This document shows positions 16,074 through 24,800 of a stretch of DNA of 64,000 bases, one piece after another. Positions within the stretch are counted from its first letter, which is position 1; each line of letters starts with the position of its first letter. The notes under the pieces were generated by a model that was not told the DNA's origin, did not search any database, and saw only the letters and a list, made by a program, of their open reading frames with translations. This DNA comes from Hydrogenophaga palleronii NBRC 102513 (GTDB taxonomy: Bacteria > Pseudomonadota > Gammaproteobacteria > Burkholderiales > Burkholderiaceae_C): positions 61,295 through 125,294 of the forward strand of contig NZ_BCTJ01000012.1 in assembly GCF_001571225.1 (NCBI RefSeq). Direction: 5' to 3'. Made by a program: the position numbers and the translations under genes.

Positions 16074-17195
16074 CTATTCCTGCAACACCGAAGCCAGGTC
16101 GAAGCTGCTGCGCTGGCCGAGGTCTTGCCGGTGCGCCTGCATCCAGCGTTCGGCGGCGTCGCGGCCGAGTTCGTGCAGGCGCGACAGAAACCCCCATTGC
16201 GTATTGGTCTTGCTGCCGGCCCCCAGGTCGGCCAGCGAGGAGCCGCCGTCGATGAGGTGCACGCGCAGCCGCTGCACGCGCTGGAACAGGTCGGGGCTGC
16301 CGGCGAGCGGCCGGTCGCCGATCAGTGCCTTCATCTGCGCCAGCGTGCGCATCTCCTTGATCAGGCTGGCGTTGAAGGTCACCTCGTTGATGCGTTCCAG
16401 GATGTCGCGTGCACTGGTCGGCACGCTCAGGCGTTCGGTGGGGTTGATCTGCACCAGCAGCAGGTCGTCCGCCTGGCTTTCCCTCACCAGCGGCAGCAGC
16501 GACGGGTTGCCGGCGTAGCCACCGTCCCAGTAGGCCTCGCCGTCGATCTCCACCGCCTGGAACACCAGCGGCAGGCAGGCCGAGGCCAGCACCATGTCGG
16601 CGGTGAGTTCGTGTTGTCCGAACACGCGCAGCGCGCCGGTGCGCACCTGGGTGGCGGCGATGAACAGCTGCGTCTTGTGGCACCGGCAGACGCGGTCGAA
16701 GTCCACCGTTTCCACCAGGATGTCGCGCAGCGGGTTGAGGTTGAGCGGGTTGAGCTGGTAGGGCGAGATCTGGTGGCTGAACGCGTCGGCGGCCTGCTGC
16801 AGCGGGTCGGTCCAGGGCTTGATCCAGGGCGCGAGCCAGTCGTTGGCCGGGCCCATCAGCACACCCAGCGGGCTGGTCTGCAGGCGGTGGAACGGCGAGA
16901 GCTCGGCCACGCGGGTCCAGAACTGGCGCAATACACGCTGCGCGCCTTCGCGCCCGCCGTCCATCAGGCCGGCGGCCAGGGCCACGGCGTTCATCGCGCC
17001 GGCGCTGGTGCCGCTGATGGCGCTGATCTCCAGCGTCTCGTCTTCCAGCAGGCGGTCCAGCACGCCCCAGGTGAAGGCGCCGTGTGAGCCGCCGCCTTGC
17101 AGGGCCAGGTCCACCGGGTGTTTGCCGGGGCGGCCCCGCCGTGGGGCTGGCGTGATGGGCGTGGAGGGGGCGGTGCGGCGGGCTGGACGGGGCAT
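16074..17195 (-). CDS. Patatin-like phospholipase
   Basis: 373 residues from ATG 17195; longer upstream starts lack support. All patatin elements are present: oxyanion loop QGGGSHGAFTWGV (residues 33-45), nucleophile Ser64 in SGTSAGAMNA, and the catalytic Asp224 in YWDGGYAGNPS. It hydrolyses acyl esters, likely of phospholipids or stored lipids. The N-terminal 25 residues are basic and proline-rich without a clear signal peptide. Divergent from dinG across 94 bp. Confidence 0.92.
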   Translation of the reverse strand: MPRPARRTAPSTPITPAPRRGRPGKHPVDLALQGGGSHGAFTWGVLDRLLEDETLEISAISGTSAGAMNAVALAAGLMDGGREGAQRVLRQFWTRVAELSPFHRLQTSPLGVLMGPANDWLAPWIKPWTDPLQQAADAFSHQISPYQLNPLNLNPLRDILVETVDFDRVCRCHKTQLFIAATQVRTGALRVFGQHELTADMVLASACLPLVFQAVEIDGEAYWDGGYAGNPSLLPLVRESQADDLLLVQINPTERLSVPTSARDILERINEVTFNASLIKEMRTLAQMKALIGDRPLAGSPDLFQRVQRLRVHLIDGGSSLADLGAGSKTNTQWGFLSRLHELGRDAAERWMQAHRQDLGQRSSFDLASVLQE

Positions 17196-17289
17196 GCGGT
17201 GGTTCTCTGGTGGCGTGTGGCGCATTGCACCATGGGAGGCGGGCTTTGTGCACCGTCTGGGACAATCGCGTTTTGTTAGGTTTCCCCGC

Positions 17290-19635
17290 ATGTCCACCGC
17301 CACCCCCGCGCTTTCTTCCCCCGACGCCACCCCTTCCGACAGTGCCCACCCGCCCGTGTCCGGCCCGTTGGCGCGCGAGGCGCTGGCGCTGGCCGCGTTC
17401 GACCACGTGGTGGCCCACGCCAGCGGTTACCGCGCGCGGCCGGGCCAGCGCGAGATGGCGGCCCACATCGCGCACACGCTCTCGGGCGTGAGCCTGGGCG
17501 ACGGCGCGGTGGCGAGCGACGCGCCCCTGCCCGCGCGTGGCATCGCGGTGGTGCAGGCCGGCACCGGCGTGGGCAAGTCGGCCGCGTATGCGTCCACCGT
17601 GATCCCGCTGGCGCTGGCGCAGCAGAAGCGCGTCATCATCAGCACCGCCACCGTGGCCTTGCAGGAGCAGCTGATCGCCAAAGACCTGCCGGCGCTCGCC
17701 ACCACGCTGCCGCAACCTTTTAGCTACGCACTCGCCAAAGGGCGCGGGCGTTATGTCTGCCGCCTGAAGCTCGACCAGCTCAGCGGCGGTGATGCGGCGA
17801 GTGCCGACTTGTTCGAGAGCGACGACACGGCCGGTGCCGCCGACGCCAGCGCGGCCGGCATCGCGGCCCAGGCCGTGGCCTCGGCCGCCGCCGCCGCGCG
17901 CTGGCAGGAGCGCGCCGTGCAGTACACCGCCTGGGCCGAGGCGCTGGACAGCGGCAGCTGGGACGGCGACCGCGACCGCCTCGACGACCCGCCCGAAGGC
18001 GCACTCTGGGCCCCGGTGGCGGCCGAGCGCCACACCTGCACCGCGCGCCACTGCCCGAGCTACAACAGCTGCAGCTACTACCAGGCGCGCGCGCGGCTGG
18101 CGCAGGCGCAGGTGATCGTGGTCAACCACGACCTGCTGCTGTCCACCCTGGGCCTGCACGCGCTGCCGGCACCGCAAGACTGTTATCTGGTGTTCGACGA
18201 AGCCCACCACCTCGGCTCGGTGGCGCAAGGCCAGTTCACCGCCTCGATGGACCTGATGCGCGGCCACTGGCTCGACAAGCTGCCACGCGCGGTGGACGAG
18301 GTGGCGACGGCGCTGGAGCACACACCCACCATCGACGTGGCCGCCTTCACCAAGGAACTCAAGAGCGCACAGAACGAACTCGCGCGGCTGGCCATGCAGC
18401 GCATCGGCAGCCTGCCCGGCTGGCTGGACATGACCGGGCGCAACGGCAATGCCGCCGCCCGCGCGCGCACGGGTGCAGGGTTTGACACGGCCGGGGCGCC
18501 GGTGGTGGACCGCTTCGAGGGCGGTGCGCTGCCGGCCGAATGGCACGAGGTGGTGGCCAAACTGCACGCCAACGCCAGCAGCCTGCTCAAGGTGTTCGAG
18601 GCGCTGGCCACGCAGCTCAAGGCCAACGCGCGCGACAACCCGGGCGACGCTGCGCGCTGCGCCAAGCTGTACAGCCGCCTCGGTGTGCTGGCGCCGCGCC
18701 TGCAGAGCGCGCAGGAAACCGCCACCTACTGGATGCAGGAGGCCGGCGACGGCCAGCCGCCGCTGGCCAAGTGGCTGGAGGCCGGCATCAGCCATGGCCT
18801 GGTCACGCTCACCGCACACGCCTGCCCGCTGCAGCCCGGCAGCCTGCTGCGCAACCACCTCTGGAACCAGGTGCGGGCGGCGGTCGTCACCTCGGCCTCG
18901 CTCACCACCTGCGGCACGTTTGACCACTTCCTGCACGAGTCCGGCCTGGCCTGGGACGGCGCGGTGGCCGCGCGCGAAGTGCAGAGCCCGTTCGACCACG
19001 CGCGCCAGGGCCGCCTGGTGGTGGTGCAGACGCAGGCCGACCCGAAAGACGTGGACGGCTACACGCGCGAAATGCTCGCGCTGCTGATGGCCGACCTGCG
19101 CGAGGTGCAACGCGGCGCGCTGGTGCTGTTCACCTCGCGCGCGCAGATGCGCCAGGCGCAGAACCTGCTGGAGCGCGGCGAACACGGTGCGCTGCGCGAA
19201 CGCGTGCTGGTGCAGGGCGAGGCCTCGCGCACCGTGCTGCTGCGCCGCCATGCCGAGCGCGTGGCCGAAGGCCAGCCCTCGGTGCTGTTCGGCCTGCAGT
19301 CCTTTGGCGAAGGGCTCGACCTGCCGGGTGAACTCTGCGAATGGGTGTTCATCACCAAGCTGCCCTTTGCCTCACCGAGCGACCCGGTGGGCCAGGCGCG
19401 GGCCGACTGGTTGAAGAGCCAGGGGCGTGACCCGTTCAGCGAACTGGTGGTGCCGGCGACCGGCGCGCGCCTGCTGCAATGGACCGGCCGCGCGCTGCGC
19501 ACCGAGAGCGACGAAGCGGTGGTCGTTTGTTACGATGGCCGGCTGTTGCGCCAGTCCTATGGGCGGCGCATGCTCAAAGGCCTGCCACCGTACCGGCTGC
19601 AGCGCCGCGTCGACGGCGTGGTGGCCGACGCCTGA
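17290..19635 (+). CDS. dinG: ATP-dependent DNA helicase DinG
   Basis: 781 residues from ATG 17290. XPD-like superfamily 2 helicase: Walker A QAGTGVGKS (K96), DEAH box at 303-306, and four cysteines C157, C250, C255 and C261 positioned for the [4Fe-4S] cluster. It unwinds forked DNA and R-loops 5' to 3' at stalled replication. A long insertion between the first and second cluster cysteines (about residues 165-245) includes an Ala-rich stretch. No CTGT-N8-ACAG LexA site was found in the short divergent region, so SOS control is not evident. Confidence 0.93.
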   Translation: MSTATPALSSPDATPSDSAHPPVSGPLAREALALAAFDHVVAHASGYRARPGQREMAAHIAHTLSGVSLGDGAVASDAPLPARGIAVVQAGTGVGKSAAYASTVIPLALAQQKRVIISTATVALQEQLIAKDLPALATTLPQPFSYALAKGRGRYVCRLKLDQLSGGDAASADLFESDDTAGAADASAAGIAAQAVASAAAAARWQERAVQYTAWAEALDSGSWDGDRDRLDDPPEGALWAPVAAERHTCTARHCPSYNSCSYYQARARLAQAQVIVVNHDLLLSTLGLHALPAPQDCYLVFDEAHHLGSVAQGQFTASMDLMRGHWLDKLPRAVDEVATALEHTPTIDVAAFTKELKSAQNELARLAMQRIGSLPGWLDMTGRNGNAAARARTGAGFDTAGAPVVDRFEGGALPAEWHEVVAKLHANASSLLKVFEALATQLKANARDNPGDAARCAKLYSRLGVLAPRLQSAQETATYWMQEAGDGQPPLAKWLEAGISHGLVTLTAHACPLQPGSLLRNHLWNQVRAAVVTSASLTTCGTFDHFLHESGLAWDGAVAAREVQSPFDHARQGRLVVVQTQADPKDVDGYTREMLALLMADLREVQRGALVLFTSRAQMRQAQNLLERGEHGALRERVLVQGEASRTVLLRRHAERVAEGQPSVLFGLQSFGEGLDLPGELCEWVFITKLPFASPSDPVGQARADWLKSQGRDPFSELVVPATGARLLQWTGRALRTESDEAVVVCYDGRLLRQSYGRRMLKGLPPYRLQRRVDGVVADA

Positions 19636-19676
19636 GTCCCCACGCCCCGACCCTCCAACAAGAAAGCGCCAGCCCC

Positions 19677-20147
19677 ATGATCTTCTCCGTGCTCAAGACC
19701 CTCCACGTGCTAGCCGTTGTCCTGTGGGTCGGCGGCATGGCCTTTGCCCACCTGTTCCTGCGCCCCTCGGTGCAGACGCTGGAAGCGCCGGTGCGCCTGC
19801 GCCTGCTGCACACGGTGATGAAGCGTTTCTTCAGCACCGTGCTGTGGGCCACGCTGGTGGTGCTGGCCACGGGCCTGTGGATGATCGGCCGCGTGGCCAA
19901 GGAAACCGTGCAGGCCGGCCTGGCCTTCAACATGCCGCTGGACTGGACCATCATGGCCTCGCTGGGCATCCTGATGATCGCCATCTTCGGCCACATCCGC
20001 TTCGCGCTGTTCAAGCGCTTCACGCGCGCGGTGGACGCCAGCGACTGGACCGCCGCCGGCACCGCCATGGCGTCCATCCGCCAGTGGGTGCTGGTCAACC
20101 TGTGCCTCGGCGTGTTCATCATCGCCATCACGCTGCTGATGGGCTGA
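19677..20147 (+). CDS. CopD-like integral membrane protein
   Basis: 156 residues, four predicted helices. The N-terminal LKTLHVLAVVLWVGGMAFAHLFL resembles the CopD/YebZ fold with histidines in the first helix, and a histidine is conserved in FGHIRFALF. Family members are linked to copper homeostasis or bind heme; the role here is unproven. Start ATG 19677 lies 41 bp after dinG. Confidence 0.75.
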   Translation: MIFSVLKTLHVLAVVLWVGGMAFAHLFLRPSVQTLEAPVRLRLLHTVMKRFFSTVLWATLVVLATGLWMIGRVAKETVQAGLAFNMPLDWTIMASLGILMIAIFGHIRFALFKRFTRAVDASDWTAAGTAMASIRQWVLVNLCLGVFIIAITLLMG

Positions 20148-20185
20148 AACCGGTGAAGCGGCCCGCCATGTTCGCCATGACTGCT

Positions 20186-20232
20186 GGGCCCGCCACCGCG
20201 CAGCCTCCCGGCGGGGCCCGCGGTGGCGGCCC
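20186..20232. repeat. Large GC-rich hairpin between CopD-like and PLD genes
   Basis: Perfect 10-bp arms CGCCACCGCG (20191-20200) and CGCGGTGGCG (20219-20228), extended by GGGCC/GCCC with a bulge. It occupies the centre of a 151-bp intergenic region. Could be a terminator or a REP-like element; unlike the three-hairpin family described elsewhere in this window. Confidence 0.5.
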
Positions 20233-20298
20233 GCTCGGCGACGCCGGGCCCGTTCACACCGCCTGAGTCCGCACCGCGAGGTCCAGCGCCTGCCCACC

Positions 20299-21921
20299 AT
20301 GTCTTTCTTTCGACGAGGCCTCTGGATGATCGCGCTGCTCACCGCCCTGCTGCAAGGCTGCGCACTGCCGCCGCTGGAGGGGCGCAGCGAATCCACCGCC
20401 GTGCCGGCCGCCGAAACCGCGGACACGCCGCTGGGCCGCGTGCTGGCGCCGCAGGGCACGGCCCATCCGGGCGAGACCGGCATCCTGCCGCTGCCCGACG
20501 CGCTGGACTCGTTTGCCGCGCGCGTGCTGCTGGTGCGCGCCGCCCAGCGCACGCTGGATGTGCAGTACTACATCTGGCGCGACGACATCACCGGCAACCT
20601 GCTGCTGGACGCGCTGCGCGAAGCGGCCGCGCGCGGCGTGCGTGTGCGCCTGCTGCTGGACGACAACGGCGTGGCCATGGACGCCAAGCTGCTCGCGCTG
20701 GACCGCCTGCCCGGCGTGGAGGTGCGGCTGTTCAACCCGTTCTCGATCCGCCAGCCCAAGGCGCTGGGTTTCATCACGCACTTCGACCGCGCCAACCGGC
20801 GCATGCACAACAAGGCGCTCATCGCCGACAGCCAGGCCGCCATCATGGGCGGGCGCAACGTGGGCGACGAGTACTTCGGCGCCACCGACGGCGTGCTGTT
20901 CGCCGACCTCGACGTGCTGGCCTCGGGCGCGGTGCTGCCCGAGCTGGCGGCCGACTTCGACCGCTACTGGGCCAGCGGCTCGTCGTACCCGATCGACCGC
21001 ATCGTGCGCGCCGACACGGCATCCAGTGCCGAGCCGGCACAGAACCCCGCGCAGGACCCACGCGCCGCCCTGTACCTGCAGGCCTTGCGCGAGTCGCGCT
21101 TCATCCCCGATCTGCTGGCCGGTGCCCACATGCCGCAGTGGGCGAAGGTGCAGATGGTCAGCGACGACCCGGCCAAGGGCCTGGGCCAGGCCGAACCCCA
21201 ACACCTGCTGACGCACCAGCTGGCCGAGGTGCTGGAGCAGCCGCCGCAGCGCACGCTCGACCTGGTGTCGCCGTACTTCGTGCCCACCGACGCCGGTGTG
21301 GCGGTGTTCAGCCGCCTGGCCGCGCGCGGCGTGCGCGTGCGCATCCTGACCAACGCGCTCGAAGCCACCGACGTGACGGCGGTGCACTCCGGTTATGCGC
21401 GGCACCGCAAGGCGCTGCTGCGCGCCGGCGTGCAGCTGTTCGAGATGCGGCACCGCGCCTCGGGGCCCACCGCCTCCGCGGCCCGCAAAGGCGGTGGCTG
21501 GGGGCTGTTCGGCAGCGGCAGCGGAGGCAGCAGCGGTGCCGGTGGGTCCGGTGGGTCCGGCGGCGGTGCTGGTGTGTTCGGCAGTTCGGGCTCCAGCCTG
21601 CACGCCAAGACCTTTGCCATCGACGGCTCGCAGGTCTTCGTCGGTTCGATGAACTTCGATCCACGTTCGGCGCGCCTCAACACCGAGCTCGGCTTCATCA
21701 TCGCCAGCCCGGTGCTGGCGCAGGCCGCGCACGACGCCTTCGACAAGACCATCCCGGGCATTGCCTACTCGGTGCAGCTCGATCCGCAGGGCGACCTGGT
21801 CTGGGTCGAGCGGCTGGAGAGCGGCGGCGAGCTGCGCCAGACGAGCGAACCCGGCGCCACGCTCGCCATGCGCGCCTGGGTCGGCCTGCTGTCGATGCTG
21901 CCGATCGAGTGGCTGCTGTAG
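20299..21921 (+). CDS. Phospholipase D/cardiolipin synthase-like lipoprotein
   Basis: 540 residues. Signal peptide with lipobox LLQGC, so probably membrane-anchored in the periplasm. Two HKD catalytic motifs: H170-x-K172 (HNKALIADSQAAIMGGRN) and H435-x-K437 (HAKTFAIDGSQVFVGSMN). The architecture matches ClsC/YmdC-like phospholipase D proteins that transfer phosphatidyl groups. Between the halves, just before the second HKD (about residues 395-433), there is an unusual low-complexity Gly/Ser linker (GSGSGGSSGAGGSGG and more). Confidence 0.9.
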   Translation: MSFFRRGLWMIALLTALLQGCALPPLEGRSESTAVPAAETADTPLGRVLAPQGTAHPGETGILPLPDALDSFAARVLLVRAAQRTLDVQYYIWRDDITGNLLLDALREAAARGVRVRLLLDDNGVAMDAKLLALDRLPGVEVRLFNPFSIRQPKALGFITHFDRANRRMHNKALIADSQAAIMGGRNVGDEYFGATDGVLFADLDVLASGAVLPELAADFDRYWASGSSYPIDRIVRADTASSAEPAQNPAQDPRAALYLQALRESRFIPDLLAGAHMPQWAKVQMVSDDPAKGLGQAEPQHLLTHQLAEVLEQPPQRTLDLVSPYFVPTDAGVAVFSRLAARGVRVRILTNALEATDVTAVHSGYARHRKALLRAGVQLFEMRHRASGPTASAARKGGGWGLFGSGSGGSSGAGGSGGSGGGAGVFGSSGSSLHAKTFAIDGSQVFVGSMNFDPRSARLNTELGFIIASPVLAQAAHDAFDKTIPGIAYSVQLDPQGDLVWVERLESGGELRQTSEPGATLAMRAWVGLLSMLPIEWLL

Positions 21922-21965
21922 CCCCGCGCGCTGCCGCCGCCCGCGGTCGAGCGAGAATGCGGGGC

Positions 21966-22064
21966 ATGAGCAACTTGAACAACCCGCCTTCGCACACGGC
22001 CTGGCTCGGTGCGCAGGGCACCATGGGATGGCGCGTGCGCCGGCCGTCCCGGAGGGCCGTCTGA
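21966..22064 (+). CDS. Possible small coupled ORF upstream of the response regulator
   Basis: 32 codons (MSNLNNPPSHTAWLGAQG...RRPSRRAV) ending TGATG, so the stop overlaps the response-regulator ATG by one base. There is no strong ribosome-binding site before it, and another in-frame ATG lies three codons upstream. Its C-terminus is arginine-rich. It may be a leader peptide or chance; conservation would decide. Confidence 0.25.
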   Translation: MSNLNNPPSHTAWLGAQGTMGWRVRRPSRRAV

Positions 22065-22777
22065 TGGGTGCCACGGTGCAGTGGCGCTGCCTGGTGGTGG
22101 AGGACGACGCCGACAACGCGCGTTACATTGCCAACGGCTTCCGGGCGCTGGGCCATGTGGTGGTGATCTGTCGCGACGGCCTGGACGCGCTGTCGCGCGC
22201 CAGCCAGGAACGCTGGGACCTGATCATCCTCGACCGCATGTTGCCCAACGACGTCGACGGCCTGACCATCCTCACCACCTTGCGCGGCCTGGGCAAAAAA
22301 ACGCCCGTGCTGGTGCTCAGCGCGCTGAGCGCGCTCGACGAGCGGGTGCGCGGGCTCAAGGCCGGTGGCGACGACTACCTGAGCAAGCCCTTCGCCTTCT
22401 CCGAGCTGGCGGCCCGCGCCGAGGCGCTGGTGCGGCGTGCGCGCACCGGCCCCGACATCCGCACGCTGCAGGTGGCCGACCTCCGGCTCGACCTCACCAC
22501 CCGCCAGGTGGAGCGGGGCGGGCGGCCGGTGGCGCTGCAGCCGCGCGAGTTCCGCCTGCTGGCGTACCTGATGAGCCACCCGGGCCAGGTGATCACGCGC
22601 ACCATGTTGCTCGAAGCCGTGTGGGACTACCAGTTCGACCCGCAGACCAACGTGATCGACGTGCAGGTCAGCCGCCTGCGCAGCAAGCTCGACGCCGGCG
22701 GCGCGCCCTCGCTGATCCACACCGTGCGCGGCATCGGTTACCGCATCGCGGCGGCCGGTGAAGAGCCGCCTCCATGA
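22064..22777 (+). CDS. OmpR-family response regulator (TctD-like)
   Basis: 237 residues from ATG 22064, preceded by GGAGGG. Receiver domain with E13/D14/D15, phosphoacceptor D57 (LIILDRMLP) and K108 (LSKPF). The C-terminal winged helix (residues ~140-230) has VALQPREFRLLAYLMSHPGQV and the VDVQVSRLRSKL recognition region. It overlaps the kinase gene (ATGA, 22774-22777). The downstream tctBA genes suggest a role in carboxylate uptake, as for TctD, although a terminator separates them. Confidence 0.92.
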   Translation: MGATVQWRCLVVEDDADNARYIANGFRALGHVVVICRDGLDALSRASQERWDLIILDRMLPNDVDGLTILTTLRGLGKKTPVLVLSALSALDERVRGLKAGGDDYLSKPFAFSELAARAEALVRRARTGPDIRTLQVADLRLDLTTRQVERGGRPVALQPREFRLLAYLMSHPGQVITRTMLLEAVWDYQFDPQTNVIDVQVSRLRSKLDAGGAPSLIHTVRGIGYRIAAAGEEPPP

Positions 22778-24147
22778 CGCCCCGCCTGCGCCTGCTCTGG
22801 CGCTCGGTCGGCTTTCGCCTCGCCTTCAACTACGCGGTGCTGGTGTCCATCACCATGCTGGCCGCGCTGGCCGTGGTCTACCTGCAGACTGTGGGCGTGC
22901 TGCACCAGCGCATGACGCGCCAGGTGGCGCTGACCGCGAAACAGCTGGTGGGCCATGCGCAGGAGGAGGGCACGGCCTCGGTTGCCGCGGTGATCACGCG
23001 TGCGCTCGCCGACGGGCGCGAGTCCGACAGCGAGGTGTACCTGCTGATGGACTCGCAGGGCGTCAAGCTGGCGGGCAACCTCGACAAGGTGCCGCGCGCC
23101 GATGACAGCGGCGGCACGGCGCAGCGCCAGGTGGTGCGGGGCGGCCGCCGCGCCGAGGCCTACCTGCTCACCAACTCGCTGCCCGACGGCAGCGTGTTGA
23201 TGGTCGGGCAGGACCTGCGCGACCAGGCCATGATCGAATCGCTGGTGGCGCGCGCCAGCGCCGCGGCCGGCATCGTGGCAGTGCTGCTGCTGATCGGCGG
23301 CACCTTCGTCTTCCGGCTCGAACTCGAACGCAACGTGGGCGCGGTGCGCCGCACCGCCACCCGCATCGCCAGCGGCGGCGGGCTGCGCGAGCGGGTGCCG
23401 GAGTCGGGCGAGGACGACGAATTCGCGTTGCTCACGCGCGAGATCAACGCCATGCTCGACCGCATCGAGTCGTTGATGGACGGCGTGCGCCATGTCTCCA
23501 ACACCATTGCGCACAACCTGCGCACGCCGCTCACGCGCATCCTGGTGCGGCTGCGCAATGCCGAACACCAGCACACCGACCCGGCGCAGCGGCAGCAGGC
23601 CATCACCGCCAGCATCCGCGAGCTGGAAGAGCTGACGCTGGTGTTCGAGAAACTGCTGCAGATCGCCGAGACCGAGGCCGGCGCGCGGCGCAGCAGCTTC
23701 ACGCGGGTGGCGCTGGATGTGATCGTGGCCGACGTGCTGGAGCTGTACGACGCCGTCGCCGAAGCGCAGGGCGTGCAGCTGCTGCAGGAACCCGACAACA
23801 GCGTGACCGTGGCCGGCGACCGCGACCTGCTGGCCGGCGCCATCGCCAACCTGCTGGACAACGCTCTCAAGTACGCCGGCCCGGGGGCGGTGGTGCGGGT
23901 GGGCGTGGAAGAAACGGCCGAGTGCGTGCGGCTCATCGTGCAGGACAACGGGCCCGGCGTGCCGGCCCACGAGCTGTCGCGCCTGGGCACGCGCTTTCAC
24001 CGACTGAACCGCGACGACCTGCCCGGCCATGGCCTGGGGCTGGCCAGCGTGCAGGCCGTGGCCGCCCTGCACGGCGCCCGCCTGCGTTTCGAAGACGCCG
24101 CGCCGGGCCTGCGCGCCTCCATCGAACTGCCCTACGCGGACCGCTGA
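22774..24147 (+). CDS. Sensor histidine kinase (TctE-like)
   Basis: 457 residues. TM1 at ~12-35, a periplasmic sensor loop to ~160, TM2 at ~165-190 (AAAGIVAVLLLIGGTFVF), HAMP to ~240, the H-box with His247 (NTIAHNLRTPLTR) and a HATPase domain with N (NLLDNALKYA), G1 (DNGPGV) and G2 (GHGLGLASV) boxes. Cognate regulator is encoded immediately upstream with a 4-bp overlap. Ligand unknown; the sensor loop is short. Confidence 0.92.
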   Translation: MTPRLRLLWRSVGFRLAFNYAVLVSITMLAALAVVYLQTVGVLHQRMTRQVALTAKQLVGHAQEEGTASVAAVITRALADGRESDSEVYLLMDSQGVKLAGNLDKVPRADDSGGTAQRQVVRGGRRAEAYLLTNSLPDGSVLMVGQDLRDQAMIESLVARASAAAGIVAVLLLIGGTFVFRLELERNVGAVRRTATRIASGGGLRERVPESGEDDEFALLTREINAMLDRIESLMDGVRHVSNTIAHNLRTPLTRILVRLRNAEHQHTDPAQRQQAITASIRELEELTLVFEKLLQIAETEAGARRSSFTRVALDVIVADVLELYDAVAEAQGVQLLQEPDNSVTVAGDRDLLAGAIANLLDNALKYAGPGAVVRVGVEETAECVRLIVQDNGPGVPAHELSRLGTRFHRLNRDDLPGHGLGLASVQAVAALHGARLRFEDAAPGLRASIELPYADR

Positions 24148-24162
24148 GCGGCCCCGCGCCAG

Positions 24163-24187
24163 AAACATTGCCAAACGGCAATGTTTT
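24163..24187 (+). terminator. Rho-independent terminator of the two-component operon
   Basis: Perfect 10-bp stem AAACATTGCC (24163-24172) / GGCAATGTTT (24177-24186) with loop AAAC and a T-run 24184-24187, 15 bp after the kinase stop. It separates the regulator-kinase pair from tctBA. Confidence 0.85.
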
Positions 24188-24289
24188 GGTCATGCACGCA
24201 CGCGCCGGCTGTTCTTAACATCGCCGGCGCACGCACCGTGCCTTCGCCGAACTGTCTGTCCGGTGATGAACGCAGTTTCAGGAGACAAC

Positions 24290-24775
24290 GTGAAAATCAA
24301 AAGCCAGAGAGACTTTGTGTCGGGCGTGCTGTTCAGCGCCTTCGGCGCGGCCTTTGCCTGGGGTGCCACCACCTACAACGTCGGCACCGGCGCCCGCATG
24401 GGCCCGGGTTACTTCCCGCTGATGGTCGGCGTGCTGATCGTCATCATGGGCTTGGCCATCACCTTCAAGTCGCTCACCGTCGATACCGAAGACGGCGAGC
24501 CCATCGGCCGCATCGCCTGGCGCCCGCTGATCTTCATCATCGGCGCCAACCTGGTCTTCGGCGTGTTGCTGGCGGGCATTCGCCCCTGGGGCCTGCCGGC
24601 CATGGGCCTGATCGTGGCGATCTACGCGCTGACCTTCATCGCCAGCCTCGCCGGTGACCAGTTCAAGTTCAAGGAAGTGTTCGTGCTCGCCACCGTGCTC
24701 GCCATCGGCAGCTACGTCGCGTTTGAGCTCGCGCTCAAGCTGAACTTCCCGATCTGGCCTTCCTTCATCGGCTGA
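24290..24775 (+). CDS. tctB: Tripartite tricarboxylate transporter small membrane subunit TctB
   Basis: 161 residues with four hydrophobic segments, the usual TctB layout. The GTG at 24290 is chosen because AGGAGA lies 5 bp before it; an in-frame ATG at 24266 has no such site. TctB pairs with TctA in the inner membrane to import carboxylates delivered by a periplasmic Bug/TctC receptor. tctA follows 25 bp later. No tctC is adjacent. Confidence 0.9.
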   Translation: MKIKSQRDFVSGVLFSAFGAAFAWGATTYNVGTGARMGPGYFPLMVGVLIVIMGLAITFKSLTVDTEDGEPIGRIAWRPLIFIIGANLVFGVLLAGIRPWGLPAMGLIVAIYALTFIASLAGDQFKFKEVFVLATVLAIGSYVAFELALKLNFPIWPSFIG

Positions 24776-24800
24776 CCGACACACACAAGAAGAACAAAAC

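Noticed and set aside
17196..17289. LexA box in front of dinG
   Set aside because: No CTGT-N8-ACAG or close variant exists in the 94-bp region between patatin and dinG.
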